A stretch of DNA of 64,000 nt from Actinomadura viridilutea (lineage in GTDB: Bacteria > Actinomycetota > Actinomycetes > Streptosporangiales > Streptosporangiaceae): positions 248,001 to 312,000 of the forward strand of contig PVNI01000005.1 in assembly GCA_003001795.1 (NCBI GenBank). Reading direction: 5' to 3'. A model generated the notes under the pieces. It saw only the letters and a list, made by a program, of their open reading frames with translations, did no database searches and was not told the origin of the DNA. This document shows positions 1-8,595 of this stretch, in pieces; positions within the stretch are counted from its first letter, which is position 1; each line of letters opens with the position of its first letter. Position numbers and translations under genes: made by a program.

Positions 1-253
1 TGTACCGCGGGTCGTCCACCGTCATGGTGTCGCTGCGGTACAGCACGAGGACGTCGGGGTTGGTGCTGCCGAAGTAGGTGGCGCCCAGTTTGGCGACGAG
101 GGTCGACGACGCGTTCGGGTCCTCGAACCCGCCCTGCTTGAACCGCTCGAACACCCCCATGCCCCATCCGCCGGCCAGCACGGCGGCCAGCAGGATCGAC
201 ACGAGAGCGGCCCAGCGCCGTCGGTGGATGAGACGCCCCAGCCCGGCGAGCAT
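1..253 (-). CDS. MmpL/RND-family transporter, N-terminal part only
   Basis: Only the first 84 or so codons lie in the window; the gene runs off the left edge. The translation starts MLAGLGRLIHRRRW, then has one hydrophobic helix at about residues 15-32, followed by a periplasmic-type stretch with GGFEDPNASS and later LVLYRSDTMTVDD. This is the usual start of an actinobacterial MMPL protein, which exports lipids or other hydrophobic products across the membrane using the proton motive force. It lies 76 bp downstream of a fatty-acyl-AMP ligase on the same strand, so co-transcription and a shared lipid substrate are likely. The family call rests on the N-terminus alone; the substrate cannot be read from the sequence. 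Confidence 0.75.
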   Translation of the reverse strand, partial: MLAGLGRLIHRRRWAALVSILLAAVLAGGWGMGVFERFKQGGFEDPNASSTLVAKLGATYFGSTNPDVLVLYRSDTMTVDDPRY

Positions 254-329
254 GGTCCTCCCGTGGTGTCGGGGCCGCCGGGTGCGGCCGGCGGCCGTGG
301 CCCCGGCCCGCGCGGCCGGGGGCGGTCGG

Positions 330-2138
330 TCAGCCGTCGCCGCGACGCGCCTCCAGACGCCGCCGGGTGGTGGGCAACGCGCCGTCAAGGTACCGCTGCC
401 GCGTCGCCGACCGGGCGATCTTTCCGCTGGACGTGCGGACGACCGTGCCGGGCTCGACCAGCACGAAGTCGTGGACGCTCATCTCGTGCTCGACGGTGAC
501 GGCGGCGCGGACGGCGTTCTCCACCTCGTCCGGGTCGAGCCGGGCCAGCGGGACGCGCCGGTTGCGTTCGGCCACCACGACGAGCAGCTCCCCGGAGTCC
601 TCGCCCTGGATGGAGAACGCGGCGACGTGGTCGGGGCGGATCGCGTCGTGCGCCTCCTGCACGGTGACCTCGATGTCCTGCGGGTAGTGGTTGCGGCCGT
701 CGACGATGATGAGGTCCTTGATGCGGCCCGTCACGTACAGCTCGCCGTTGTGGACGACGCCGTAGTCGCCGGTCTTCAGCCACGGCCCGGACGGCAGGTC
801 GCCCGGTTCGGCGAGTTCGCCGCCGAACGTCTCCGCGCTGCGTTCGGAGTTGCGCCAGTAGCCGCGCGCGGTGTTCGGCCCGTGCACCCAGATCTCGCCG
901 ACCCGGCCGTCCGGCTGCTCGCGGCGGGTCTCCGGGTCGACGATCGCGACGAGCTGCCCCACGGGGCGTCCGCACGACACCAGCGCGGCGGAGCGTTCGG
1001 CGTCCGCGTCGCACGGGACGAGTTCGCCGCGCGTCAGCGCGTCCCGGTCGACGTGGACGACCCTGGGCGGGTCGTCGTCGGCGGCGGCGGACACGAACAC
1101 GGTCGCCTCGGCCAGCCCGTACCCGGGCGACTGCGCGCCCGGCCGCAGCCCCGCCGGGCCGAACGTGTCGGCGAACATCGACAGCGTGGACGTGCGGATC
1201 GGCTCGGCCCCGTTCAGGCAGGTCACCAGCCCGGACAGGTCGAGGTCGGCGAGCCGTTCCGGGGTGGCCTGGGACGCGACGTACTCGTAGGCGAAGTTGG
1301 GCCCGGCGGTGTAGACGTTCCGGGCGGGCCGCTCGGCGATCAGCTCCAGCCAGCGCATCGGGTCCATGACGAACGACACGGGGTCGGTGTAGATGGCGTG
1401 GTCGCCTCGCACCATCGGCAGCGCCATGGTGGAGATCAGGCCCATGTCGTGGAACAGCGGCAGCCAGCTCACCAGCTCCGGGGCGGGCCGGTCGGGCGAC
1501 CAGCCGGCCCACAGCTGCATCGCGTTGGCCGTCACGTTCCCGTGGGTGATCTCCACTCCGGCGGGGCGGCGGGTGGAGCCGGAGGTGTACTGCAGGTACG
1601 CCAGGTCGTCGAAGCCGATCGGCTCGTCCCGCCACTCGTCGGCGCGCGCCCGGTCGGCCTCGTCGGCGAGGACGATCTCGCGGGGCCGCGGCACGTCGTG
1701 GTCGGCGAGGAACTTCTCCACGTGCGGCAGCGCGTCCCGCGAGGTGACGATCACGGCGGGTTCGGCGTCGGCGTAGGCGCCGAGCAGCCGGTCGGCGTGG
1801 CCCGGCAGGTCCGGCGAGAACAGCGGCACCGCCACCACGCGCGCGTACATGGCGCCGAGCATCGTCATCATGTAGTCGAGCGTCTGCGGCAGCAGCAGCG
1901 CGGCGCGTTCGCCGGGCTCGGCGGTGGCGCGCAGCCGCACCGCCATGGCGCGGGCCCGCCGGTGCGTCTCCGCCCAGCTCGCGGTGATCTTCACGCCCGC
2001 GGGGTCGGCCGAGTAGTCGACGAAGGTGTAGGCGGGGTCGTCCGGCCTGTCGGCGGCCCAGCGCGCGACCCGCTCGATGAGGGGGGTGCGGCCCGAACCG
2101 CCGGGCGCCAGTTCGGGGAGCAGCGAGCCCAGTGCCAT
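330..2138 (-). CDS. fatty-acyl-AMP ligase (FAAL/FadD32-type)
   Basis: A 602-residue adenylate-forming enzyme. The P-loop-like A3 motif YTSGSTRRPAG is at residues 184-194, followed by VEITHGN. The GYGLAEAT region, the A8 motif TGRIKDLIIVDGRNHYPQDIE and a C-terminal SSGKIAR with the catalytic lysine are all visible. The TRRPAG and GRNHYPQDIE variants are typical of FAALs, which make acyl-adenylates from fatty acids and ATP and pass them to an acyl carrier or polyketide synthase instead of CoA. No ACP or PKS gene is adjacent on this side. The next gene on the strand is an MmpL-type exporter, which suggests synthesis and export of an acylated product; further genes may lie beyond the left edge. 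The ATG start gives the expected family length. Confidence 0.88.
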   Translation of the reverse strand: MALGSLLPELAPGGSGRTPLIERVARWAADRPDDPAYTFVDYSADPAGVKITASWAETHRRARAMAVRLRATAEPGERAALLLPQTLDYMMTMLGAMYARVVAVPLFSPDLPGHADRLLGAYADAEPAVIVTSRDALPHVEKFLADHDVPRPREIVLADEADRARADEWRDEPIGFDDLAYLQYTSGSTRRPAGVEITHGNVTANAMQLWAGWSPDRPAPELVSWLPLFHDMGLISTMALPMVRGDHAIYTDPVSFVMDPMRWLELIAERPARNVYTAGPNFAYEYVASQATPERLADLDLSGLVTCLNGAEPIRTSTLSMFADTFGPAGLRPGAQSPGYGLAEATVFVSAAADDDPPRVVHVDRDALTRGELVPCDADAERSAALVSCGRPVGQLVAIVDPETRREQPDGRVGEIWVHGPNTARGYWRNSERSAETFGGELAEPGDLPSGPWLKTGDYGVVHNGELYVTGRIKDLIIVDGRNHYPQDIEVTVQEAHDAIRPDHVAAFSIQGEDSGELLVVVAERNRRVPLARLDPDEVENAVRAAVTVEHEMSVHDFVLVEPGTVVRTSSGKIARSATRQRYLDGALPTTRRRLEARRGDG

Positions 2139-2550
2139 AGGTCATCTCCCGGGGGGGACGGGCCGCGCGCGGCGTCGGACGGGGCCGGGCTCGGTCGGGC
2201 AGGGGCGGGCCGACCGCCCGCTCCCGGCCGACGGGTCCGGACGGTCGGGCCTTCCCGGTCGGCTCCGCCGGTCCCGGCCGGTCCTCCGGCGCCCTCCGGG
2301 CACGCGGCAGCGGTCGTGCAGCGCGAAGTTACCCGATGGTACGGACGAAAGACATGAGCCGCCCGCACATTACCGGCCGCCGTTTTTGTCATCCGGGTGA
2401 CAAACGGAATTGCCGGCGGATATGCGTTCACCGGTGGCGGTCACCCTAGGTGCGCGGGTCGTTCTCGACCGTTTTCGCGGTCGGCGGCGGGCGGCCGCCG
2501 GACGGAAGGCCGGTGCGCCGGCGCGCTCCCCCGCGCCGGCGGCACCCGGC
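2139..2550. promoter_or_regulatory. intergenic stretch with a palindromic candidate operator (2385-2404)
   Basis: This 412-bp gap lies upstream of the FAAL gene and downstream of the zinc-finger gene, both on the minus strand. I see no gene in it. It contains a perfect inverted repeat, TTTGTCA-6 nt-TGACAAA, at 2385-2404. The outer flanks (ccg... and ...cgg) extend the symmetry apart from two extra T residues. It sits about 250 bp before the FAAL start codon in a locally AT-richer patch. It could be an operator for a TetR/GntR-type repressor or part of a terminator for the zinc-finger gene; neither can be decided here. Confidence 0.4.
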
Positions 2551-2802
2551 TCAGCTCGCGTCGTCGGAGAAGATCTGCCGGACGATGCCCCGGCGGTGCC
2601 GTCCCTGGTAGGTGGTCTGCGGAAGCTCGTCCTCCGACAGCTCGGCCAGATACCGGCTCTCGGCGTCGATCAGCTGCTCCAGCTCGCCCCGGTCGAGGAA
2701 CACGCCCTGGCATCCGGTGCATTCCTCGATCACCACGCCGTGCCGCTCGTGGGTGTGCAGCACCGAATCGCACTTGGGGCACTGCATTGTCGCCTTTGAC
2801 AT
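2551..2802 (-). CDS. small TFIIB-type zinc-ribbon protein
   Basis: An 83-residue protein with CPKC at about 8-11 and CTGC at about 31-34, giving a four-cysteine zinc ribbon of the zf-TFIIB type. The GVFLDRGELEQL segment directly after the second knuckle is the family hallmark. The C-terminus is basic (YQGRHRRGIVRQIF). Proteins of this size are common single-gene hypothetical proteins in actinobacteria; their function is unknown and DNA binding is only presumed. It stands alone, about 190 bp upstream of the end of the next minus-strand gene. The ATG at 2802 places the whole ribbon near the N-terminus, as is usual. Confidence 0.85.
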   Translation of the reverse strand: MSKATMQCPKCDSVLHTHERHGVVIEECTGCQGVFLDRGELEQLIDAESRYLAELSEDELPQTTYQGRHRRGIVRQIFSDDAS

Positions 2803-3001
2803 ACCGGATCCCCTGTCCGTAACGCAGGCGCTTACTTCGGGCGGCCAGCTTAGTCAGGCAATTGCCGTTTTGGTATGTTTCAAGCGCCGTTCTGCCCGTC
2901 GATCCGGACGCCGTCCGCCCGTGCCCGCCCCGTTCGGACGGCCGTCGGCGGTGTCGCGGCGCGCACGCGTCGATCGCGTCCGAGGTCCGGGGCTCGCGTG
3001 G

Positions 3002-4435
3002 TCAGCAGGCGTCGTACCTGCGCCGGGCGGCGCGCGCCGCCATGGACTTGATCAGACGGGCGCGCAGCAGCGCCAGGCAGGTCGCCACCCACAGCAGCGC
3101 GACCTCGAGGACCACCACCATCCCCAGCACCACCAGCCACGGGGTCCCCTCGCCGCCGTACAGCCCGGCGGGGGAGACCAGCGTCATCCCCGTGTCGGAG
3201 CCCCGGCCGCCCGACGGCGCCACGACCGGGGGCGACGCGGACGGCATCGGCGGCAGCGCCGGCGCGTGCTCCTGGCTCGACGGCGACGCGGGAGCCCCGT
3301 GCACCCCGGTCGTCCTCGGCCGCGGGGCCGGCGAGTCGTCCGGCTCCCAGCTCGGCGCGCCGTCCGCCTCGCGCGGTTTGCGACTCGGCTTGTGGTTCGG
3401 CTTCTTGCTGGTGCGGGGCTTGACCGCGCCTTCGCCGCTCGGCCGGGCCTGCGGAGTGCCGCCCGGCGACGGCGCCGCGCCCGTCGACGGCCGCTTCTTC
3501 TCGTAGTCGGCCTTCGCGCGCGGCGTCTGATGAGGCCGACGCACCGTCTTCTTGGCCGTCGCCTTCTTCTTGGGCGGCTCCTTCTCGGGCCTCGACGAGT
3601 TCTTCTCTGTCGTGGACGAGCCGCGGGGCGTCGTGCCCTTCGACTGGTGCTTGGACGCGTCCTCGCGCGACTTGTCGCCCTCCGGTGACGGGGTCGACGC
3701 GTCGGGCGAGGAGTCCAGCGCACGCGGCGCCTCGGGCAGGTCCGGAGCCTTCGGCGCCTCGGGAACCTCGGGGATCTTCGGTTCCGCGGCCGTCTCGGAC
3801 GTCTTCGACATCGTGCCGCTCTTGGGCGCCTTGGCGCCCTCGAGGGGCTTGTCGGCCTTGGACGTCTCGGCGGCGTTCGACCGCGGGACGCGGCCCGCCG
3901 GCGGCACGAGGCGCAGCCTGGACGGGCGGTCGACGTTGCCCGCCGTCACCACGGCGGTGAGGGTGGGGACGCGCGCCATGCGCGACAGGCGCGTCCAGCG
4001 CGGGATGCGCAGGTCGACCCGGAGCAACCGCGCCCCGTTGACGTTGCCGAGCGAGCACTGCAGCCGCCTCCCGGACGCGGCGCAGTCCTGCGGATGCCTG
4101 CCCCACGACATCGGCTCGGACGCCCTCAGCCGCAGCCGCACGTCCCTGGCCGTGGCGCCGTGCGCGCGCACCGTGAACCCGTAGGTGAGGACGTTCTCGC
4201 GGGCGAGCGCCTTGGTGCGCAGCAGGGCCGCCGAGGCCGTCAACCGCACGGCGCCGGCGCCCGCGGGCGGACCGGTGAGCAGCACCGGCGGCACCGCCAG
4301 CGCTCCGCCGAGCATCGCGGCGCCCCATCGCCGGGCCGCACGCCCGTTCGGCCGCCCGGCCCGCTTCCCCGTGCGAAGGCGGGCCCGCTGCCAGGCCCGC
4401 GCGCGTCCGAGCGCGACTGCATCGCCCTTGGGCAC
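3002..4435 (-). CDS. membrane-anchored surface protein with long Lys/Pro/Ser-rich stalk
   Basis: A 477-residue protein of unknown function. After a basic N-terminus there is a hydrophobic signal or anchor segment at about residues 38-60. A globular beta-rich domain follows at about 60-180, with a possible disulfide (DCAASGRRLQCS). Then comes a very long low-complexity region rich in Lys, Pro, Ser, Thr and Glu (about 180-410), a C-terminal transmembrane helix (about 423-450) and a short basic tail. This looks like a DUF11-like or Ig-like domain held off the membrane by a wall-spanning stalk. No LPXTG sorting motif is visible. It is divergent from the IclR gene; the 169-bp gap between them must hold both promoters. 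It resembles in layout the FnIII protein at 44880-46205. Confidence 0.7.
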   Translation of the reverse strand: MPKGDAVALGRARAWQRARLRTGKRAGRPNGRAARRWGAAMLGGALAVPPVLLTGPPAGAGAVRLTASAALLRTKALARENVLTYGFTVRAHGATARDVRLRLRASEPMSWGRHPQDCAASGRRLQCSLGNVNGARLLRVDLRIPRWTRLSRMARVPTLTAVVTAGNVDRPSRLRLVPPAGRVPRSNAAETSKADKPLEGAKAPKSGTMSKTSETAAEPKIPEVPEAPKAPDLPEAPRALDSSPDASTPSPEGDKSREDASKHQSKGTTPRGSSTTEKNSSRPEKEPPKKKATAKKTVRRPHQTPRAKADYEKKRPSTGAAPSPGGTPQARPSGEGAVKPRTSKKPNHKPSRKPREADGAPSWEPDDSPAPRPRTTGVHGAPASPSSQEHAPALPPMPSASPPVVAPSGGRGSDTGMTLVSPAGLYGGEGTPWLVVLGMVVVLEVALLWVATCLALLRARLIKSMAARAARRRYDAC

Positions 4436-4604
4436 CCGTTCCCCCTTCGTTCGCGGTCTTGTCCGCCCGGGGGGACGGCGCCGTCGGCGCCAGGCTCACA
4501 AGATTATTTCCAGTCGATCACCCTGGGTAACATACGACGCCCCTTTCGCGCAACGAAATCCCGGCTCCATAGAATTCGGACGGTCGCGAGGAGAGGAGCC
4601 GCCG

Positions 4605-5408
4605 GTGGCGCAGGCGGGGAACGCCCAAGGCGGGAACGCCCAGGCCGTACGCTCCCTGGAACGCGCCTTCGAACTGCTGGAGCATCTGGCGGACGCGGGC
4701 GGCGAGATGGCGCTGTCGGAGCTGACCGAGGCGTCCGGCCTGCCGATGCCGACGATCTACCGGCTGATGCGGACGCTGGTGAACCGCGGGTACGTGCGGC
4801 AGGAGCCGTCCAAGCGGTACGCCCTCGGCCCGCGCCTGATCCGGCTCGGCGACGTCGCGAGCCGCCTGCTGGGGACGTGGGCGCGGCCGACCCTGGCCCG
4901 GCTGGTGGACGAGGTGGGCGAGACCGCCAACATGGCCGTGCTGGAGGGCGACGAGGTGGTCTACGTGGCCCAGGCCCCGTCCCGGCACTCGATGCGGATG
5001 TTCACCGAGGTGGGGCGGCGCGTCCAGCCGCACTGCACCGGCGTGGGGAAGGCCCTGCTGTCGCTGCTGCCGGAGCCGACGGTGCGGGAGATCCTGGCGC
5101 GCACCGGGATGCCCGCCCAGACCCCGCGCACCATCACCGACCCCGACGCGCTGGTGGCCGAACTGGCGCGGATCCGCGAACGCGGCTACGCGGTGGACGA
5201 CGAGGAGCAGGAGATCGGGGTGCGCTGCGTGGCGGTGCCGCTGCCCGGGGCGCCCACGCTGACGGCGATCTCGGTGTCGGGTCCGTCGGCCCGGCTGACC
5301 GCCGAGGCCGTCACCGACATCGTCCCGGTCATGCGCGCCGCCGCCGACCGCTTCACCCGCGAACTCGCCGGCGGCGCGCGGGGCCCGGCGGCCGGGGCGG
5401 ACGGCTAG
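4605..5408 (+). CDS. IclR-family transcriptional regulator
   Basis: A 267-residue regulator. An N-terminal winged helix (about 14-75: RSLERAFELLEHLADAGGE, LSELTEASGLPMPTIYRLMRTL) is followed by the IclR effector-binding GAF-like domain with VGRRVQPHCTGVGKALLS and RGYAVDDEEQEIGVRCVAVPL. I chose the GTG at 4605 because a GGAGAGGAG ribosome-binding site lies just upstream and the length matches the family; an upstream extension would be long and low in protein-like character. Such proteins usually repress or activate small catabolic operons in response to aromatic or organic acids. No catabolic operon is adjacent, so the target is unknown. Its stop codon is shared with the convergent YkvA-like gene. 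Confidence 0.88.
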   Translation: MAQAGNAQGGNAQAVRSLERAFELLEHLADAGGEMALSELTEASGLPMPTIYRLMRTLVNRGYVRQEPSKRYALGPRLIRLGDVASRLLGTWARPTLARLVDEVGETANMAVLEGDEVVYVAQAPSRHSMRMFTEVGRRVQPHCTGVGKALLSLLPEPTVREILARTGMPAQTPRTITDPDALVAELARIRERGYAVDDEEQEIGVRCVAVPLPGAPTLTAISVSGPSARLTAEAVTDIVPVMRAAADRFTRELAGGARGPAAGADG

Positions 5409-5776
5409 TTGATCACCTCGCCGGGAACGGCGGCGGGGCGACCGCTGCGCTCCCAGATGACGTAGTCGCCCGCCGCCTTGCTCAGAACGGCCGCCAGCCA
5501 CAGGGCGACGCCCGTGTCGTCGGCGAACCCGACGACCGGGACCAAGATCTCGGGGACGACGTCCACCGGCGACAGGAGGTAGACGAGCCCCAGCGCCAGC
5601 ATGCCCAGCGTGCGCGGCGACAGGCCCTTGTACTCGCCGCGCAGGACGGCCTTCAGCATGCGCGGCACGGCGCGGACCCGCTCCCGCAGTCCCGGCGCGC
5701 CGGGCTCGAGCGTCTGGCTGTAGATCCGCCAGGCCTGGCCCGCGGCCATCGCCCTGCGTCTGCTGATCACCGGCAC
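5405..5776 (-). CDS. YkvA/DUF1232 family small membrane protein
   Basis: About 123 residues when started at the GTG at 5776. The DUF1232 signature is clear: LGMLALGLVYLLSPVD followed by VVPEILVPVVGFADDTGVALWLAAVL, a helical hairpin that inserts in the membrane. The function of the family is unknown. An ATG far upstream (5968) would add about 64 residues of Arg/Gly-rich, unconvincing sequence, so I prefer the internal GTG; the exact start is uncertain. The gene converges on the IclR gene and overlaps it by 4 bp: the palindrome CTAG at 5405-5408 supplies the TAG stop of both genes. Confidence 0.8.
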   Translation of the reverse strand: MPVISRRRAMAAGQAWRIYSQTLEPGAPGLRERVRAVPRMLKAVLRGEYKGLSPRTLGMLALGLVYLLSPVDVVPEILVPVVGFADDTGVALWLAAVLSKAAGDYVIWERSGRPAAVPGEVIN

Positions 5777-6197
5777 ACCCCCGTCCGCGTCGATCCCGCG
5801 TCGATCCCGCGTCCCTCGCCCGCGTCCATCGCCCGTGTCCGTCCCCGCGGCGCGTTCCTCGCCGCGCTCACTCGTTCGACGTCCGATTCGCCGGACTTGT
5901 TCCCTTATTCGGCGGTCAGTCGTTATTCGCCCGCCACCTCGGGACGCGGCGGCGTTTGCCCAGTTCATGGAGGTGCACTCCTGCCCTCACGGGGCAGGTG
6001 GGGTTACCACAGGTGAGGTATCCGTCACTACGGCGTACGAGCTCCGGGATTTCGGCCCCATCGTCCGCCGTCCGCTGGAAACATGATCTAGGGGAACCTC
6101 TGGGTTGTGGGAGGGGCGCCGGCTCCCAATGTTCCGGGACTCCCAGCGTTTCCCGGCACGACCGGAAAGTCGAGACCGCAGGAGCTGACGCGAGCAG
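5777..6197. other. intergenic stretch between divergent genes
   Basis: No convincing gene. A small hairpin (cctgccc-5 nt-gggcagg) lies at 5980-5998. One minus-strand frame across about 5916-6100 reads with a few cysteines (LTCGNPTCPV) but has no suitable start codon, so I do not call it. The gap must contain the promoters of the YkvA-like gene and of the hydrolase gene. Confidence 0.4.
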
Positions 6198-7268
6198 ATG
6201 AGCGGCGACCGCCCGAACCGCCCCGACGTCGGCCGTCCGATCTCCGGTACCGCCGACGGCATCGCCTACCTGGCCCTTCCGCCGACCGCGGTGGACGCCC
6301 GGCCGGCGGGGCCCACCCGGCTGATCGTGGCCTGGCCCGGCTTCGACCCGCCGCGCACCGCGCCCGCGCTGGCCGCCGCCCTGCCGCTGACCGGCGTGCC
6401 GACCTGGCGCGTCTACCTGGAGCTGCCCGCCGTGGACGGCCGTCCGCCGAGCGGCCTGGACTCCGGCGCCCTGCTCACCTCCGAGGGCGTCGAGGCGTAC
6501 GGCGCGGCGGTCGAGCAGGCCGTGGAGCGGCTGCCCGCCGTGCTCGCCGACCTGCGCCGCGACCTCGGCCTCGGGGACGGGCCGATCGGCGTGGCCGGGT
6601 TCTCGGCGGGCGGCGCCGCGGCGCTGCTGACGGTGGCGCGCGGCGTCGTCCCGGTGACCGCCGCGGCGCTGGTCGCCCCGGTGATCGCGCCCGCGAACGC
6701 CGCCCGTTCCCTGGAGAAGCGCTCGGCCCGCGAACGCGACTGGAACGAACGGGCCGGCGCGCTGGCCGAACGGCTGGACCTCGGCGCCCGGGCCGGGGAG
6801 ATCGCCGGCCGCGACACGGCGCTGCTGCTCGTCGCCGGCACCAAGGACCGGCTCGTCCCGCCCACCGAGATCACCGCGCTGCGCGACCTGCTGCGGCGGC
6901 GCGGCGCGACGGCGGTGGAGTCGGCCGCCTTCCCGATGGGGCACGCGCTCGCGGCCGAGCCCGGCACCGAGGCGCGGCCGCCCATCACCGAGGCGGTGCG
7001 GGTGGACGGCGCCCTCACCGACTGGTTCCGCGACCGCCTCGCCGAGGTGAGCCCCGATCTCGGCTCCGGCCGGATCGCCTCCGACGGCGACGCCGTCGAC
7101 GCGCAGGCGCCGCCGTCCCCGACGCTCCCGGACGTCGCGGCGGCGTCCCAGACCCCGGCCGACTCCGGCGCCCCGGCGGACGACCGGCCCGCGCAGGGGC
7201 AGGCGCCGGTGCGCTTCGACGGGCCGAGGGTGGAGGCCGCGAGCGGAAGCACCCGCCGTCCCGGCTGA
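6198..7268 (+). CDS. alpha/beta-hydrolase with disordered C-terminal tail
   Basis: A 356-residue protein. The nucleophile elbow GFSAGG (about 133-138) and an acid-loop-like GTKDRLVPP (about 215) followed by FPMGHAL (His about 246) give a plausible Ser-Asp-His triad of the dienelactone hydrolase/esterase type. The first 30 residues and the last 80 or so are rich in Ala, Pro and Asp and look disordered. There is no signal peptide, so a cytoplasmic place is likely. Its substrate is unknown. A GAGCAG-type ribosome-binding site precedes the ATG. It converges on the RlpA-like gene. Confidence 0.75.
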   Translation: MSGDRPNRPDVGRPISGTADGIAYLALPPTAVDARPAGPTRLIVAWPGFDPPRTAPALAAALPLTGVPTWRVYLELPAVDGRPPSGLDSGALLTSEGVEAYGAAVEQAVERLPAVLADLRRDLGLGDGPIGVAGFSAGGAAALLTVARGVVPVTAAALVAPVIAPANAARSLEKRSARERDWNERAGALAERLDLGARAGEIAGRDTALLLVAGTKDRLVPPTEITALRDLLRRRGATAVESAAFPMGHALAAEPGTEARPPITEAVRVDGALTDWFRDRLAEVSPDLGSGRIASDGDAVDAQAPPSPTLPDVAAASQTPADSGAPADDRPAQGQAPVRFDGPRVEAASGSTRRPG

Positions 7269-7331
7269 GACCGCGGGCGCGGCCGCGGCACGCCGCCATC
7301 GGAACGGCGCGGTGGCGCCGCGGCCGTGTCG

Positions 7332-7361
7332 TGGCGAGCCGTGTCATGGCGAGCCGTGTCA
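7332..7361. repeat. two tandem copies of a 15-bp unit over the RlpA stop codon
   Basis: The unit TGGCGAGCCGTGTCA occurs twice without a gap (7332-7346 and 7347-7361). The TCA at the end of the second copy is the reverse complement of the stop codon of the minus-strand RlpA-like gene, so the stop-codon region has been duplicated. Confidence 0.8.
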
Positions 7362-8039
7362 GTCGCGAGCCAGCACCTCGTAGCGGACCGGGATGACACC
7401 GGAACCGATGCCGCCGAGCTTGGCCATCGCCGCCTTGGACAGGTCCAGGCAGCGGCCGCCGACGAACGGTCCGCGGTCGTTGACGCGCACGGTGACCGAG
7501 CGGCCGTTGTTCTTGTTGGTCACCCGGACCTTGGTGCCCATCGGCAGCGTCCGGTGCGCGGCGGTCAGGGCGTCCGGGTCGAACCGCTCGCCGCTGGCGG
7601 TGTGCTGCCCCTGCCAGTAGTACGACGCCGAGCAGGAACCGCTGCTCACGACCCGCCGCTTGCGCTTCTTCTTGGCCTTGGCAGCGGTCTTCAAGGTGTC
7701 AGGGACACCGGGAAACCTCGGTGCCTCCGTGGACGACGACGACCGCTCCGGAGATTCGGACGGCTCCGGTGACGCGGACGGCTCCGGTGACGCGGACGGC
7801 TCAGGCGAGCGCGTGCCGCCGCGGCTCGCGCGCGTCGGAGCGGTGCGCGGCGGGTCCTGAAGCGGCGGCGTGCCGGTCGGGCTTTCGGGCGCGTTCCGCG
7901 CGGCCCGCGCCGATCCGGGGTCGCGGCCGGTCGCGGCCAGCACCCAGGCGCTCCCCGCCAGAACGGCGACGGCGACGCCGGAGATGATGACGATGCTTCT
8001 GATGTGGCGTTTGAGGCGATGTTCGCCAGATCTACCCAC
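7359..8039 (-). CDS. RlpA-like double-psi beta-barrel cell-wall protein
   Basis: A 226-residue exported protein. The N-terminus has a basic start and one hydrophobic segment (about 12-36: SIVIISGVAVAVLAGSAWVLAA). It is followed by a Pro/Ser/Glu-rich linker with repeated SPEPSA units and a basic KKKRKRR patch. The C-terminal 95 residues are an RlpA barrel (ASYYWQGQHTASGERFD, TLPMGTKVRVTN, VRVNDRGPFVGGRCLDLS). Gram-negative RlpA is a lytic transglycosylase; in actinobacteria this fold occurs in resuscitation-type and septal wall proteins. The Asp and His of the barrel (RVNDRGPF, LTAAHRTL) are kept. An 18-bp direct repeat encodes the SPEPSA units (about 7767-7812). Confidence 0.85.
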   Translation of the reverse strand: MGRSGEHRLKRHIRSIVIISGVAVAVLAGSAWVLAATGRDPGSARAARNAPESPTGTPPLQDPPRTAPTRASRGGTRSPEPSASPEPSASPEPSESPERSSSSTEAPRFPGVPDTLKTAAKAKKKRKRRVVSSGSCSASYYWQGQHTASGERFDPDALTAAHRTLPMGTKVRVTNKNNGRSVTVRVNDRGPFVGGRCLDLSKAAMAKLGGIGSGVIPVRYEVLARD

Positions 8040-8533
8040 GAAGAATCCTTTGATCGGGGACAGGGCCCCGGACGCCCGGCGTGGTCGTCACCGCCGTTCG
8101 GCCACGGCGGGCGGTCGGCACGGACGTCGTCACGTCGCGCAATCCCCCGCCGCGCACCGGTCGTCGGCCTGATCGGGGTAGACGGCCCCGCGGCCTCGCG
8201 CCGTCAGGCCCTCCGTGGGCCTCCGGCCGACCAATGCGCCATCTTCGGCGCCTCCGCACCATTGCGGAAATTCCGGCGTCCGGCAGGTGCGACGCCGGCG
8301 TGGCGCGTCACGGATGCCCAGCGGGCGCCGCACACAAGTCCATGACCGTACGGCGAAATTCGCGGAAATCAACCGGTGGGCCGCCGTCTGTGGGGTTTGT
8401 CACTCCGACATTTTGCCCGACGGAGTCGATCACATACGCACCGTGATCAGGATTCGCCACCGCTTTTGCCGCCTTTTGGAAGGTGATCACGGGGCGATAA
8501 ATACAGTTCACCCGGAATGTTCACAAACAGCGA
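8040..8533. promoter_or_regulatory. RlpA upstream region with a long-spaced inverted repeat
   Basis: No gene is visible. The part nearest 8400-8520 is clearly AT-richer than the surroundings. It contains a 9-bp inverted repeat, ccgtgatca at 8441-8449 and tgatcacgg at 8484-8492, with a third gatcac at about 8428-8433. These could be regulator sites. I looked for a c-di-AMP riboswitch, which precedes many actinobacterial wall-hydrolase genes, and could not fit its conserved core. Confidence 0.35.
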
Positions 8534-8565
8534 AACGGGGCGCCGCGCGGTCGCGACGCCCCGTT
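8534..8565 (-). terminator. hairpin terminator of the secreted-protein gene
   Basis: AACGGGGCG (8534-8542) pairs with CGCCCCGTT (8557-8565) around a 14-nt loop that can itself pair. It starts 30 bp after the stop codon of the minus-strand gene ending at 8596. On the minus strand it is followed by a T-richer stretch. Confidence 0.7.
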
Positions 8566-8595
8566 CGACGGGTCGGTTCAGGTGACGGGTGCGGC

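Noticed and set aside
78..2357. 759-codon open frame on the plus strand opposite the FAAL gene
   Set aside because: It is the antisense shadow of a well-supported FAAL gene and typical of high-GC DNA.
8040..8300. possible c-di-AMP riboswitch upstream of the RlpA-like gene
   Set aside because: The conserved cores of that riboswitch could not be located; only GC-rich hairpins were seen.
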